Shown piece after piece: positions 12,540-22,850 of a DNA stretch of 64,000 nt. Under the pieces are notes generated by a model. It ran no database searches, was not told the origin of the DNA, and saw only the letters and a list, made by a program, of their open reading frames with translations. Position numbers and translations under genes: made by a program. This DNA is from Macquaria australasica (Eukaryota > Chordata > Actinopteri > Centrarchiformes > Percichthyidae). Each line of letters starts with the position of its first letter. The stretch's first letter is position 1. The stretch spans positions 372,001 through 436,000 of the forward strand of contig SEMN01000343.1 in assembly GCA_005408345.1 (NCBI GenBank), given 5' to 3'.

Positions 12540-14508
12540 TAAAACTTAAGACAAAATGAATACAATAAAATTTTCTCTGCATCATATAATTCTAAAAAAA
12601 TAGCAGATGCTATTTTGACAAATACAAATGTTCCATACTTTAACATAACCACAATAATAGACCCAGGTGGTCATTTTGTTATCATTAATGGACACATCAG
12701 AAATTTTAAAGTAACAATAGCCATTATTTACGGACCTAATAACGACAACCCACATTTTTTTCATACAGGATTTTCACATCTCAAAGATTTTCTGACTCAG
12801 CAATCATAGTAGGGCGAGACTTTAATACATTCCTCAATCCAAAACTATACAGACCAAGCCTTGGAAGCACTCACAGAACATGGTACTCCTCTGATGTTAT
12901 AAAAAAGTACATGTAGGATCTATGTCTTAGCAAACAAAGAATATTCCTGCTACTCACCCCCTCACAATCGTTGCCCTTGTATTGACTATTTCTTAGTTAG
13001 TAATTATATTAAATCCCAAATTAATAACTCCGAAATGCATCCAATAATTTTCTCAGACAATGGCCCAGTACACAGAACAGCCCCAACCCAGTGAAGTGCT
13101 GACCAACCCAGTGGCGGGTTAGCACTTCACTTCTAGCAGACAAAGATTTCAACAACTTCCCACTCCCCTAAAGACCAAACCTGAAATGAAAATGAAGACA
13201 TAGCTCAAAAAGACCCAATTGCTCATGCAAAGAATGAAATTGAATTATTTTAAACACAATGATAAAAAATGGTAAATTCCTCGCTCATCACAGCAATTCA
13301 AGATACACAGGGAAATTCAATATATAACCTAAAAGACATAAATACAATTTCTTATGATTACTGTCAGAGAGTTTACCGTTCAGACCAAACAGACACTCAT
13401 CCACCAACATGCACCATTTATTTAACCTCATCAGTCTATCCCAGAGAAACCACCTCAACACCATAATTCATCACTGCAGGAAAGGCCGTTGATAGAGTCA
13501 ACTGTACATTTCTTTACATTACCCTCAAGAAATTTGCTCTTGGGGAGTCGTTCATTCAGTGGATTAAAACTCTCTATAGCTCACTGTCTGCATCAGTTAT
13601 AACCAATAATCACGCCTCTCAACACTTCACACTGGATATAGAACAGGTTACCCAGTCAATTAAAAACTGTTTCAAAAATTCATTCATAGTAGTATGACAG
13701 TTTGGTGGAAATCCAACCAAATCACTGCACACCCCACATCCTCAAATAAATGTACTCCAATCTGGCACAACCTGGACTTTCAGATCAAAAATAAACCACT
13801 AGCATTCAAATCATGGAAAAGAGTATGATGTAACAGTTTCTTGCAGTATTCACAACAGAAATACTGCTTAAAAGGAAAAATCTGCAGCACATCAAACAAC
13901 ATTCTGCAACTGTCCCCATTGTTTGATCAACTCAAACTCATCGCCACCCAGAAAAAATGCTTTTCAAACATGTACAAACTTCCAATGAGAACAGTCAAAA
14001 AGCTCTCATGACCAGTCCTAGGTTGGGAAAGAGATCTACTATTACCATTGATATCAACTCCTGGATGAACATCTTCTCGATGTCCTATAACTCCAAACTG
14101 CAACTTATTCAATACAACATTCTGCACAGAGTTCACCTCACCCAATATAAACTACACAAAAATCTTTAACCACAGGTCGCAGCAAACAAACTATTTATTT
14201 AGTAAGATTTTTGTTTACTCCTCATTCTTCCCTTATTATTACCTATTTATTATTTATTTTTCAATATATGTATTTTATTATCTTTTCCCCCCTCTCTCCC
14301 ATACACACACAATCATACTCATAAACATGCGTGCCATATTTAACAGATTTCCCCTAAAACACTCGGTTATTACACTAATTTAAATCACAATAACAGCATG
14401 ATGTTATTATAATTACTATGACTATTATTTCATCATTGTTTGGTGTGTTTTGTGTATGTATCATGTCAAATTCCTGTACCAATACAAAAAAGAAAAAAAA
14501 GAAAAAAG
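12540..14508 (+). mobile_element. Decayed L1-clade LINE
   Basis: Translated pieces in shifting frames follow the order of an L1-type ORF2. An endonuclease part at about 12600-12810 contains IIDPGGHFVIINGHI and IYGPNNDNP. Another endonuclease part at about 12930-13080 contains CIDYFLVSN and PIIFSDNGPV. A reverse-transcriptase part at about 13490-13640 contains DRV..FLYITLKKF and FIQWIKTLYSS. A C-terminal part is at 13957-14169 (LQLIQYNILHRVHLTQYKL). An A-rich tail (14481-14508) closes it. Several frameshifts and deletions, including the loss of the catalytic core of the reverse transcriptase, show it is dead. Confidence 0.8.
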
Positions 14509-15009
14509 TCTCTAACAAATGTGCTACTTCCTCCTGTTTGAGTAACATTTCATAAGAATTACAGTGGCGAGCTGTTTTAGGAAATTACTGAACCTTCTTT
14601 AAAAATGAAACTATATATTTGTGAGCAGATTTTAAAGATTTTCATCTTCAGTAGGAAACAGTAGAACCAATATCTGATGGATTATAGTCTGAACCAAAAA
14701 TGTTGATCTTATGGTGGAGCTGGATGAAAAGTCAGGGGATCTCACAGTCTCAGGTGTCATCACGTAACCTAAGCACGCAACTTCAGTCACATGATACCAT
14801 GTGGTTGTACTGTATATTTGGGGAAATGGTAACCTCTGCCTCTGTTCAAAGATGGTCTCTGGTGTCAGATGTGAATGTGAGTGATTTTGGTGTGGTGTTC
14901 ATTCAGTCTCTTGTCCAGGGTCCTTGCTGTTTCACTGATGTAGTGTCCCCCACAGCGGTCACCGCTAATACTGCTAATATTCTGGAATCTACTTGCTGTG
15001 TCTGGATTG
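14509..15009. other. Short stretch with a repeat scrap before the solo LTR
   Basis: About 14650-14750 carries the phrase GGTGGAGCTGGATGAAAAGTCAG. That phrase belongs to the dispersed repeat described at 16520-17045. The 109-codon frame at 14700-15029 overlaps it and is not supported as a gene. Confidence 0.4.
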
Positions 15010-15013
15010 AAGT

Positions 15014-16371
15014 TGTTAGATCCCGGTAAAAGCCCTGTACAGGACTCACTGGACCAGCTCTCCGTTTAAAGGGTCCGATCTTCAGTTCTATGGAAATCTA
15101 ATCCTATTAGAAATTCTAAAGATATTTAAGCTGGTGTCGAGGAAACTCGCCTAGCTTCTAACTGCCTACATCCGGTCATCTACCCTGCTTCCTCTGATAA
15201 CTACACCCGACCGAGTAGCTTTGGTCCTCGGATTTAGTCACCAGACATGCCCGTTAACGGCAGCTTTCCTCTTATAGATCTGTGCACTTGGTAAGTTGCT
15301 AGGTTTGGGTTAGATGGCTTGGATAATAAGCCCTCAGGGTCTGTTTAACAATCTTTAGTGGACAAAAATTAGAATAACCTTTCAGAACCTTATAGATGTT
15401 GAGCACACATAAACTTAACTTTTTACTATCATGAGAAGCTTTTAGCAATGAATGAGTGAACAATTTACTTTATAATAATGTTTAGGTTTATTGGAGGAAT
15501 TTAGCAAGGGTATAGCAACAGCTCTTAAAATCAACACTTCAATCAATCACAAAATAATAATCAAATACCCCTTTCTCTCTTGTTTATATTGAATCTCCAA
15601 ATATAAAATCTCTGGGTAGGAAAAGGGAGGCTAACCTGGCCAGTATTAACCTTCCATAGTCCTCCTGCCAAGGAGAAGAGTCCTCGATGGAAATCCAAGA
15701 CTCAGTACAAAGTCCCAAAAGTTCCAAACAACTCTCCTCCCCGGATGGCAGGGAGAGCTGAGGTTCCCTGACGTCCTATCTTGATCAGCAACAGTCTCTT
15801 TTATTGATCTCTTGGTCATCCTCTGTTTGTTGCCGATCCGTCGAAGTCCTCCAGTGCTGGCTGGTATCCAAGCCTTTGCTGTCCAAAGTGTTTCCTCGCC
15901 GTTCGCACCGCTCTGAGGCTCGAAGTCTCTGACTTCTCTTTTTATTCTCTATGCCAGGCTACTCCCTTCCCTAGTTGCTCAACGATTACACACTTTTTCT
16001 TAAATCACATCTCATACACATACATGCCTTTATATGGTAGTTCTTTCCTTACCTCTCTCAGTTGGAAAGTACCGGACACTTCTACATATTACATCAGTTG
16101 AACCTTGACACACTTTCCTACAGACAGTGTTAACAGTTCCTCTTTTTCATGTTCAAATTAGTATTACATTGGTTACTTTTAATACTCACTCTAACAAATG
16201 CTTATTCTTTTCCATTCAAAATCATCATTTTCTGATTATAGTTATCATATAAACAATCACTTTTTGCTTAACTGTCTTCTGTGTTCGAGTGTCCTGATTA
16301 TACTAATTCACCAGTCCTGTTGCTGCTGTTTTCTTAGAGGCAGTATTCTGGGGTCTCAATCTTACTTGACA
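15014..16371 (-). mobile_element. Solo LTR of a retrovirus-like element
   Basis: A 1,358-bp sequence that begins TGTTAG and ends TTGACA on the plus strand (so TGTCAA..CTAACA on the minus strand). It is flanked by a perfect 4-bp duplication, AAGT, at 15010-15013 and 16372-16375. It matches 43014-44623 along its whole length in inverted orientation. Read on the minus strand it holds a TATAAAGG box and an AATAAA signal. No internal region follows, so this is a recombined solo LTR. TG..CA ends with a 4-bp duplication fit gamma/epsilon-type endogenous retroviruses or BEL elements, but the class cannot be fixed. Confidence 0.88.
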
Positions 16372-16519
16372 AAGTGTACAGGAATTACTCAGTTTTCCAC
16401 CACAGAGATGTTCAAGTCTTATTTGAAAAATATTGCACTAAATATTATGGGACTTGTTATTTGTTACAATTTGTTAATTATTTATTTTGTTTATTGACCT
16501 TTAAAATGCCGTATGTTTA

Positions 16520-17045
16520 TGGTATATTAGCAGTAAACACAAATTACAGCTGTGGCTGATGGGAATGGCATTAGTTTTTCAGGTATTTGGTCATAAACCA
16601 AAGTATTGGACACACTTTTAAATGTGACCTGATGACAGTGCTGGATGAAAAGTCAGAGGATCAAGTTATTGCAGTGCATCCTGAGGGGGACAGGAATACC
16701 TTTACCACATTTCATGGCAATCCATCCAATAGTTGTCCAGACATTTCACCCAAAACCACAAATGCAAACCTCATTGTAGTACTAGAGGCAAAGTCAGAGG
16801 ATCACCAACATCTTAAGGAAACATCATCTGGGAATCGTGAATGTCTACATTTTTTTTCACTTATTTATTTTGGTCAATTCAACTTGTAGATGTAGAGATA
16901 TTTTACAGAATAAATGAAAACTTTGACCTGAGAAGTCAGTAGGATTCATCATCTGGGGAACATGAATGTCTGTACCAAATTTCATGGCAATCCATCCAAT
17001 AGTTGCTGAGATATTACATTGCCATCCATAAAGCCACTCCACAAG
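16520..17045 (+). repeat. Abundant unclassified dispersed repeat, copy A
   Basis: It contains the phrases GTATTTGGTCATAAACCAAA, GATGAAAAGTCAGAGGATCA and, twice, ATGGCAATCCATCCAATAGT. The internal similarity shows a roughly 160-bp duplicated module. Other copies in the window are at 30750-31140 (same orientation) and at 32225-32460 and 63180-63640 (inverted). No coding potential is seen and I cannot name its class. Confidence 0.7.
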
Positions 17046-18060
17046 CATGGCTGAAATGTCTTATAGCTTTCTTTCATGGAGACAAATCTATGCACTTGGC
17101 CATTACTTGACATCTCAACAACTTTGGTGGAAAAAGTCCAAGTTCCATGTCAAATGTGATTGTTGTCATCGGTTAAGTGCTGCAGGACAGACCTGTCATG
17201 ATGCAGTACATTCTATCAGTGACTGTAGCACAACGCAGTCACCACTGTGTGCATTATATCCATTGAAGCTTCTCCTGAGCCCACCTCCTGCAGTATTTCC
17301 CTGCCAACTTGCGCTCTTTGTAATTGGAACGAATGGTTTATTAATACGTTTTGATACCAATCAGGTCAAGTGACCTTGGCAGTGTGGAGAAGGAGAGGCT
17401 GGTGGCAGCACTGGGGTGTACATTAAGGGGATGGCAGCAGGAATTACTCTCAGCCACTGTATGCTGATCTCAGACCTGCAGCACAGTTAATAATGTGGAA
17501 GCGACACACAATCCATCACTCCTAATAGAGATATTGTCATAGCCCTGCCACTGCCAAGGCCTGCAGAGACGATGGGAAATAGATGGCGCCTGCAGTTTTC
17601 ATCTCTCCTTCCTTACCTCTGTGTGAGGATGACTTCTCTTATACTAATGTCTGGCCACTGCCTCCCAAGTCACACTTATTTCTTAACACTGAATAAAATT
17701 ATCATCAGGGTGACACAATTCAGCTTATCAATTTAATAAACTGAACTTTTATCCAACACTTCAGAATGTGTTTTTGCCTGGTAAGAGTTTGGGCCTAAGG
17801 TGCCAATGCTGCTCAGTTGCTTTGTCGGTCTGTCGCCCAGTTTGTCCCTAGTGGATGGACCTTTCCACTTTCCCTTTCCACTGGATGGACCTTTGGTCAC
17901 TAGCTAGCTTTTCTCTAGCATTGCCCTCAGGACTAAATGTCAGCTTTGCACAAAAGATATCTCCTAATGTAGAGGGCAGAATGTCATGAAATGTACTGAG
18001 CACATTCATGCCCCCTTTTAATTTCTCCTTGTCAGAGGAAACTTAAACTTGATGTACAAT
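17046..18060. other. Non-coding stretch, no gene seen
   Basis: The 108-codon frame at 17047-17373 starts within the edge of the preceding repeat and has no recognisable domain. Nothing else stands out. Confidence 0.4.
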
Positions 18061-18063
18061 ATA

Positions 18064-18297
18064 TTAGGTGAGCAGGCCTGGGGAGATGCAGCTCACCTGG
18101 TCTAGCTGTCTGGCTGCAAGATATATAAGCTGGTGGCAGTCAGCCAGTCTCTCTCTCCCCTGGTGTCCACCCTGTTTGGTTTTGTTGTATTTCGTTTGTC
18201 TTAATTTGCTTTTAGTTATGTCAAATAAACTTATTTTTAGTAACAACTCTTGCGTGTTCTCCCCTTCTTTGCCCTGCCTTGAGCCGGGTTGTGACAA
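18064..18297 (+). mobile_element. Possible solo LTR fragment (Ty3/gypsy-like)
   Basis: A short unit with a TATA-like ATATATAAG at about 18120, a downstream AATAAA at about 18225 and an end reading GGGTTGTGACA. That order (promoter, poly(A) signal, GTGACA end) is typical of short LTRs of fish gypsy-like elements. The left boundary and a target duplication could not be found, so a different origin is possible. Confidence 0.4.
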
Positions 18298-18705
18298 AAT
18301 GAGACATTAGGTATTTTGGCAAAAGACTGGAAGGACAGTCTCTGCTTTGATGGACATTATTGTCTCACAGTGCAACCGAAATGTAGGAGCTATTCACAGC
18401 TGAAATATGTAAAATAATAATAATAGTAATAATTGTACTGTAGATGCTGTAAGAGCAACAGGAATGTTTCAAAAAACAACAAAAAACAGTATTATATCTT
18501 TTGGAAACAGATTTAGCTTTCATTTTGTGAAGTTTTGACATTTACAAATGGCTGCAGTGTTCTAGAGTCTCAGTTTGCTCCGTGTAAAACACTTATTAAT
18601 AAATAAAACATTGTTTTCTTTGATTTCTTGTATACTAACTGCCAAAACAGTATACTCGAGGATCAGTGTATAGTGGATACACCTTATGGTATTAATACTG
18701 TATAT

Positions 18706-19245
18706 CACTAGTGGAAAATAACTACAATAAGTACATTTACTCAAGTACTGTACTTAAGTACAATTTTGAGGTACCTGTACTTTAGTTGAGTATTTATATT
18801 TTACACTACTTTATACTTCTACACTACATTCTTGAGGCATATATTGTACTGTTTTACTCCACAATATGTATTTGACAGATGTAGGTAGTTACTTTGAACA
18901 CCAAGAGTTTATATACTGTACAAAACATATGGTCATCTGAGGCTATAAAACGGGATGTATTAAACTGAACTGTTTATTAACTACCCACTATTATTAAGTA
19001 GAGTTGTTATTTAGCACCACCTTAACCAGCAAAACATTAAAGTGGCTGCTTACACAGTAAAACATCAGGAAAAATGATCTAATAGTATAACACTACCCAA
19101 TTAGCTCAATGAGTACCTTTACTTTTGATACTTTAAGTACATTTTGCTGCTAATACTTTTGTACTTTACTTGTAATGAAGTATTTTTATAGTGTGGTATT
19201 CCTACTTTTACTCAAGTAAAAATCTCAATACTTCTTCTACCACTG
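18706..19245. mobile_element. Non-autonomous hAT-type transposon, copy 1
   Basis: It starts CACTAGTGGAAAATAACT and ends TCTTCTACCACTG, with inverted-repeat ends related to CAGTGGTGGAAAGTA. It is bounded by a perfect 8-bp duplication, CTGTATAT, at 18698-18705 and 19246-19253. Subterminal phrases such as TTTACTCAAGTACTG and TACTTAAGTA recur in opposite orientation near each end. No coding sequence. It is related to 55447-56257 and 62165-62349. Confidence 0.87.
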
Positions 19246-19253
19246 CTGTATAT

Positions 19254-20215
19254 AGTGTGTATTAGGGAGGCAGCTTTAGTCTTGTTGACCTTACGTTCCT
19301 TTCAAATGTATGGTTTTGCCCATTATATCAGGTATCAGATGTTTTGCATGTATCTGAATGGTATTGTAGCACGCTGGATGAACACGTACTGTAAGTCATT
19401 CACATCCGTCTTATCATTCTACAAGAAAATACAATACATGCTTTTTCTTAAGCTTCTGTGTTCCAGTTTCCAAATGAATGCCATATAATCAGACTGTGAT
19501 GTAGTGGATGAATAGGTGTGTCTTTCAGAAAACTGACCTCAAATGTGTCAATGAACACCTTTTAGCAAATTTTGATTTTCCAATTCTTTACAGTACTACA
19601 GTACAGTACAGTACCTTTAAAAGAAAGGGTATCTACTCTTCCCACAGCCCTCTCCTGCCTCAGCGTATGCATGCTGCAGGGGAGAAGGGACTGGTTTTTG
19701 AGTTAATTTTTTCTTAGAGAAACATTAGACCTCTGTGCCATGCTCATAAGGTCTTGCCCAGAGTCAGTTGTGTTTTATGGTAGCTTTCTTCACTCTAAAT
19801 AGTCATATGGCTTTTATTGCAGAACATCAGGCTGAGAGCTCAGGGAGACTTGCAACACCATGCTTTGGTCTGTTTTACTATGCAGGCTTTGAGTCTACTG
19901 CTTTTACTCTTTATCTTATACACTTCTCTGATGGAATATGGAGAGATTGCAAGGCTGGTTGAATCCAAATTAAATTGTGAAGTTCTCCCAGAGATTACTT
20001 GAGAATCAAGCAGTGTGTGCAGTGCTCCTACACTGTTGTCTTTGCCTTTTCTGTTAGTGCTGTTTGAGGGTCTTTAGGTGGCTCTCTTTTCTTTGTTCAG
20101 CTATGATGGATATCGAGGCTCATACTGTCTATCCAGATTAATTTCTAAACTCACATAACCAGACCACTGCTGGCTATCTGGCTATAGGACCAGCAGATGG
20201 TTTTTTATTTTGTTT
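19254..20215. other. Non-coding stretch, no gene seen
   Basis: Short frames (60-77 codons) without recognisable similarity. Near 19595-19615 lies a small ACAGTACTACAGTACAGTAC palindromic repeat. Confidence 0.4.
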
Positions 20216-20220
20216 TTTTT

Positions 20221-20245
20221 GGGGGTGGGGTGGGGGGTGGGGGGG
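20221..20245 (+). other. Strong G-quadruplex motif
   Basis: Four G runs of 5, 4, 6 and 7 bases are separated by single T residues, right after an 8-base T run. Very short loops and long G runs are the most stable class of predicted G-quadruplex. It lies about 210 bases outside the tail of the neighbouring LINE, so it is probably not part of it. Confidence 0.7.
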
Positions 20246-20457
20246 TCTTTGTCTGCCTTGGACCACGGGCCGAGGGTGCTCCTCTGAGGGCTCAGTGGCT
20301 AGCTCTTGGTTGTGTGGTGTGATTAGCACAAGTTATGAGGCAATGGTTTGTGCTCCCAGGTGGGACCAGTGCTGTCATATCTCAGGGATATGACGTCTAG
20401 TTGCATGTCTTACTCTGTGCTTAATGCAACGTCTGTGGGGCACCGTCTGGTTCTCAA

Positions 20458-21390
20458 TTCAATTCAATTCAATTCAGTTTTATTTATATAGCGCCATATC
20501 ATAACAAAGTTATCTCAGGGCACTTTTTCGAATAGAGCAGGTCTAGACCGACTCTTTATATTTACAGAGACCCAACAGTTCCCACCATGAGCAGCACCAG
20601 GAGACAGTGGCAAGGAAAAACTCCCTTTAACAGGCAGAAACCTCGAGCAGAACCAGGCTCAAGGTGGGCGGTCATCTGCCTCGACCGGTTGGGTTGAAGG
20701 GGAAGGGGGGAGCGGGAGAGAGAGAGCAGGAGGAAAGAGAACATACAGCAGCTCAATACAGCATAGATATGGTAATGGCATTGATGTTAACACCAACAGA
20801 AACAACACTAAGAGCAACAATATAATAGCAATACTAATAACAGCAACAACAGCAATAGCATCAGCGGGTGCAGAGCAGGAGCACGGGGGCAGCAGGTGGC
20901 AGCAACCACAGACCCAGACTTCCACAGCTCCAGAGCCAGAAACACCTGCAGAAAGCAACAGAAGGGGAGGGAGAGAGAGAGAGGAGAGAAAGCACACAAC
21001 TACGGGAAGAAGTTGAATTAATAACAAGCATTGATGGGATATGAGGGCTTACAGATGGAGAGGAAGAGGAGGAGAAAGGAGCTCAGTGCATCATAGGAAG
21101 TCCCCCGGCAGTCTAGGCCTATAGCAGCATAACTAAGGGGTGGCTCAGGGGTCACCTGAGTCAGCCCTACTATAAGCTTTATCAAAGAGGAAAGTCTTAA
21201 GCCTACTCTTAAATGTGAGGAGGTTGTCCGCCTCCCGTACACAAACTGGGATCTGGTTCCACAGGAGAGGAGATTGATAGCTGAAGGCTCTGGCTCCCAT
21301 TCTACTTTTAGAGACTCTAGGAACCACAAGGAACCCTGCATTCTGGGAGCGCAGTGCTCTAGTGGGGTAATAGGGTACTATGAGCTCTGT
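20458..21390 (-). mobile_element. 5'-truncated LINE, ATTGA-tailed family
   Basis: Minus-strand copy whose 3' tail (repeated AATTC on the plus strand) starts at 20458 and whose 3' untranslated region matches 51561-52340. Its upstream part still encodes the end of the LINE reading frame (21145-21327). GTTCTCA occurs at both edges (20451-20457 and about 21391) and may be the target duplication. CR1/L2/Rex1-group LINE by tail style and C-terminal sequence. Confidence 0.75.
21145..21327 (-). pseudogene. C-terminal end of LINE reverse-transcriptase ORF (partial)
   Basis: The 60-codon frame contains GARAFSYQSPLLWNQIPV and TFKSRLKTFLFDKAYS. This is the conserved C-terminal pattern (RAFS..P.LWN.LP...F.K..LKT.LF) that ends the ORF2 of many CR1/L2/Rex1-group LINEs. 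Everything upstream, including the reverse transcriptase core, is missing because the insertion is 5'-truncated. The ATG used here is internal and has no meaning as a start. It has no cellular function. Confidence 0.75.
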
Positions 21391-21905
21391 TCTCAGTTCT
21401 CACTCAGGTTACGTCCTGCTTTAAAGTTTGAAGCTATGTGGTTAGGCTGTGGGACCTCCAGGTGGGCGGTGATCTGTGGCCTGGCCACTTAACTTCTTTT
21501 CGCCCAGTCAGCAGTTGGGTGTGAGTTGTTGTATGCACGGGTTCAGCCCAGCTGGGTGTACATCACATCCCTAATGGCCTTCGCCTCCGGTGGTTACCAA
21601 TAGCAAAGCCCGTTAGAGGGTGAAGCATGTACCAAATGGAAATAGTAGCGACTGGATGTAACTCCAGTTCCATGAGTACGGGTGTAGCCCTCTAACTACA
21701 AGCCCAGCTGGCCCCTGTTCTATTCCCACTGCTGAGTTCAAATGATGAGATGAACAGTGGGTGAGCTGGTGTTAGTAAGTGGTTGCTGCCTCCTGATTGG
21801 GCAGTGAGCGCAAGATCCAGCTCAGGGTGCTAAAGTAGAGCCTCGGTGGGGTTAACCAATAGCGAAGCCCCATAGAGGGCTACTCACATACTCATAGTCT
21901 GATCA
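21391..21905. repeat. Unclassified repeat with internal duplication
   Basis: Two related segments lie about 260 bases apart: CGGTGGTTACCAATAGCAAA at about 21578 and GGTTAACCAATAGCGAAGCC at about 21849, each followed by TAGAGGG. The LINE at 20458-21390 seems to be inserted in this same repeat, because 20270-20457 has a similar character. I do not recognise the family. Confidence 0.45.
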
Positions 21906-22715
21906 GGTAGGCTTGGTTATACAGTAAGAGTAGGGTTGCATGTAAACCTGACCTGTCTCCTGATTTACACAATTTAACACAAACTGCTTCTTCTCTGAAT
22001 CAAATCTAAACACACATACATCATACACACCTTGTTACAATAGGCAAAATTCACTCTTTACAGTGGTGTCAGGATCTCTGATGTGCATCAACAATAGACG
22101 TCCATAAATCCATTTGGAATTCATATTAAAAAGGCACTCCTTAAACTCCAATAGATCTTGTTTCATAATCATCAGATTCAGATTTTTTCTTTAGTGATAG
22201 AGTAATCCAGGTGGTTATTGTTTGGACAGTAACTGCCAGTAGCCAAAGCAGCAGGACATTTCATGATACAGATGTGCTAGAATGTAAGCAAACAGGCAAT
22301 AGGCCAAAAACACAGAAGAGTACTGAGGTTTGTGGTGGAAATTTGTATATTTAATTAAGCACAATAATAAAAGGTAAACAAATAAAGAGTAAACAGAAAG
22401 AGTAAACCAAAAGAGAGAGAGAGCGAGGGAGAGTCAATCTATTTCAGCTGAAAGGCCAGCGCTCACACACAGAGGTGTGTATGAGGAGTCTGACCCCGAG
22501 GTGCAGATACAGTCCCATATTTATAATCTCACATAACATACAGAGAGCAAGGGAAGGATATCAGAAGGAACCCTGGCTTACATCATCTCTGTCCCGAGCT
22601 AACGAGTGATATCCAAGTATCAGTACACAGGGCAGACTGTTCTCCTATCACCCCTCGTAGCAAACAAGTTGTCCTTCAGAAACCAAACCAAAACAGGACA
22701 CCAATGTACTTTACG
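21906..22715. other. Non-coding stretch, no gene seen
   Basis: No frame or repeat boundary I can support. A purine-rich GAGAGAGAG tract lies near 22412-22435. Confidence 0.35.
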
Positions 22716-22719
22716 TCAG

Positions 22720-22850
22720 AATTCAATTCAATTCAATTCAATTCAGTTTTATTTATATAGCGCCATATCATAACAAAGTTATCTCAGGGCACTTTTTCGA
22801 ATAGAGCAAGTCTAGACCGACTCTTTAGTCTAGAAGAGACCCAAGAGAGA
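22720..22850 (-). mobile_element. LINE 3' tail fragment, ATTGA-tailed family
   Basis: It has an AATTC-repeat tail followed by GTTTTATTTATATAGCGCC, TATCTCAGGGCACTTTTTCG and TCTAGACCGACTCTTTA. This is the reverse complement of the 3' end seen at 52200-52340. Only about 130 bases remain. Confidence 0.75.

Noticed and set aside
20659..21027. 122-codon Leu/Ser-rich minus-strand frame (and 51740-52125 plus-strand equivalents)
   Set aside because: They lie in the CT-rich 3' untranslated region of the ATTGA-tailed LINE in both copies. Not a membrane protein gene.
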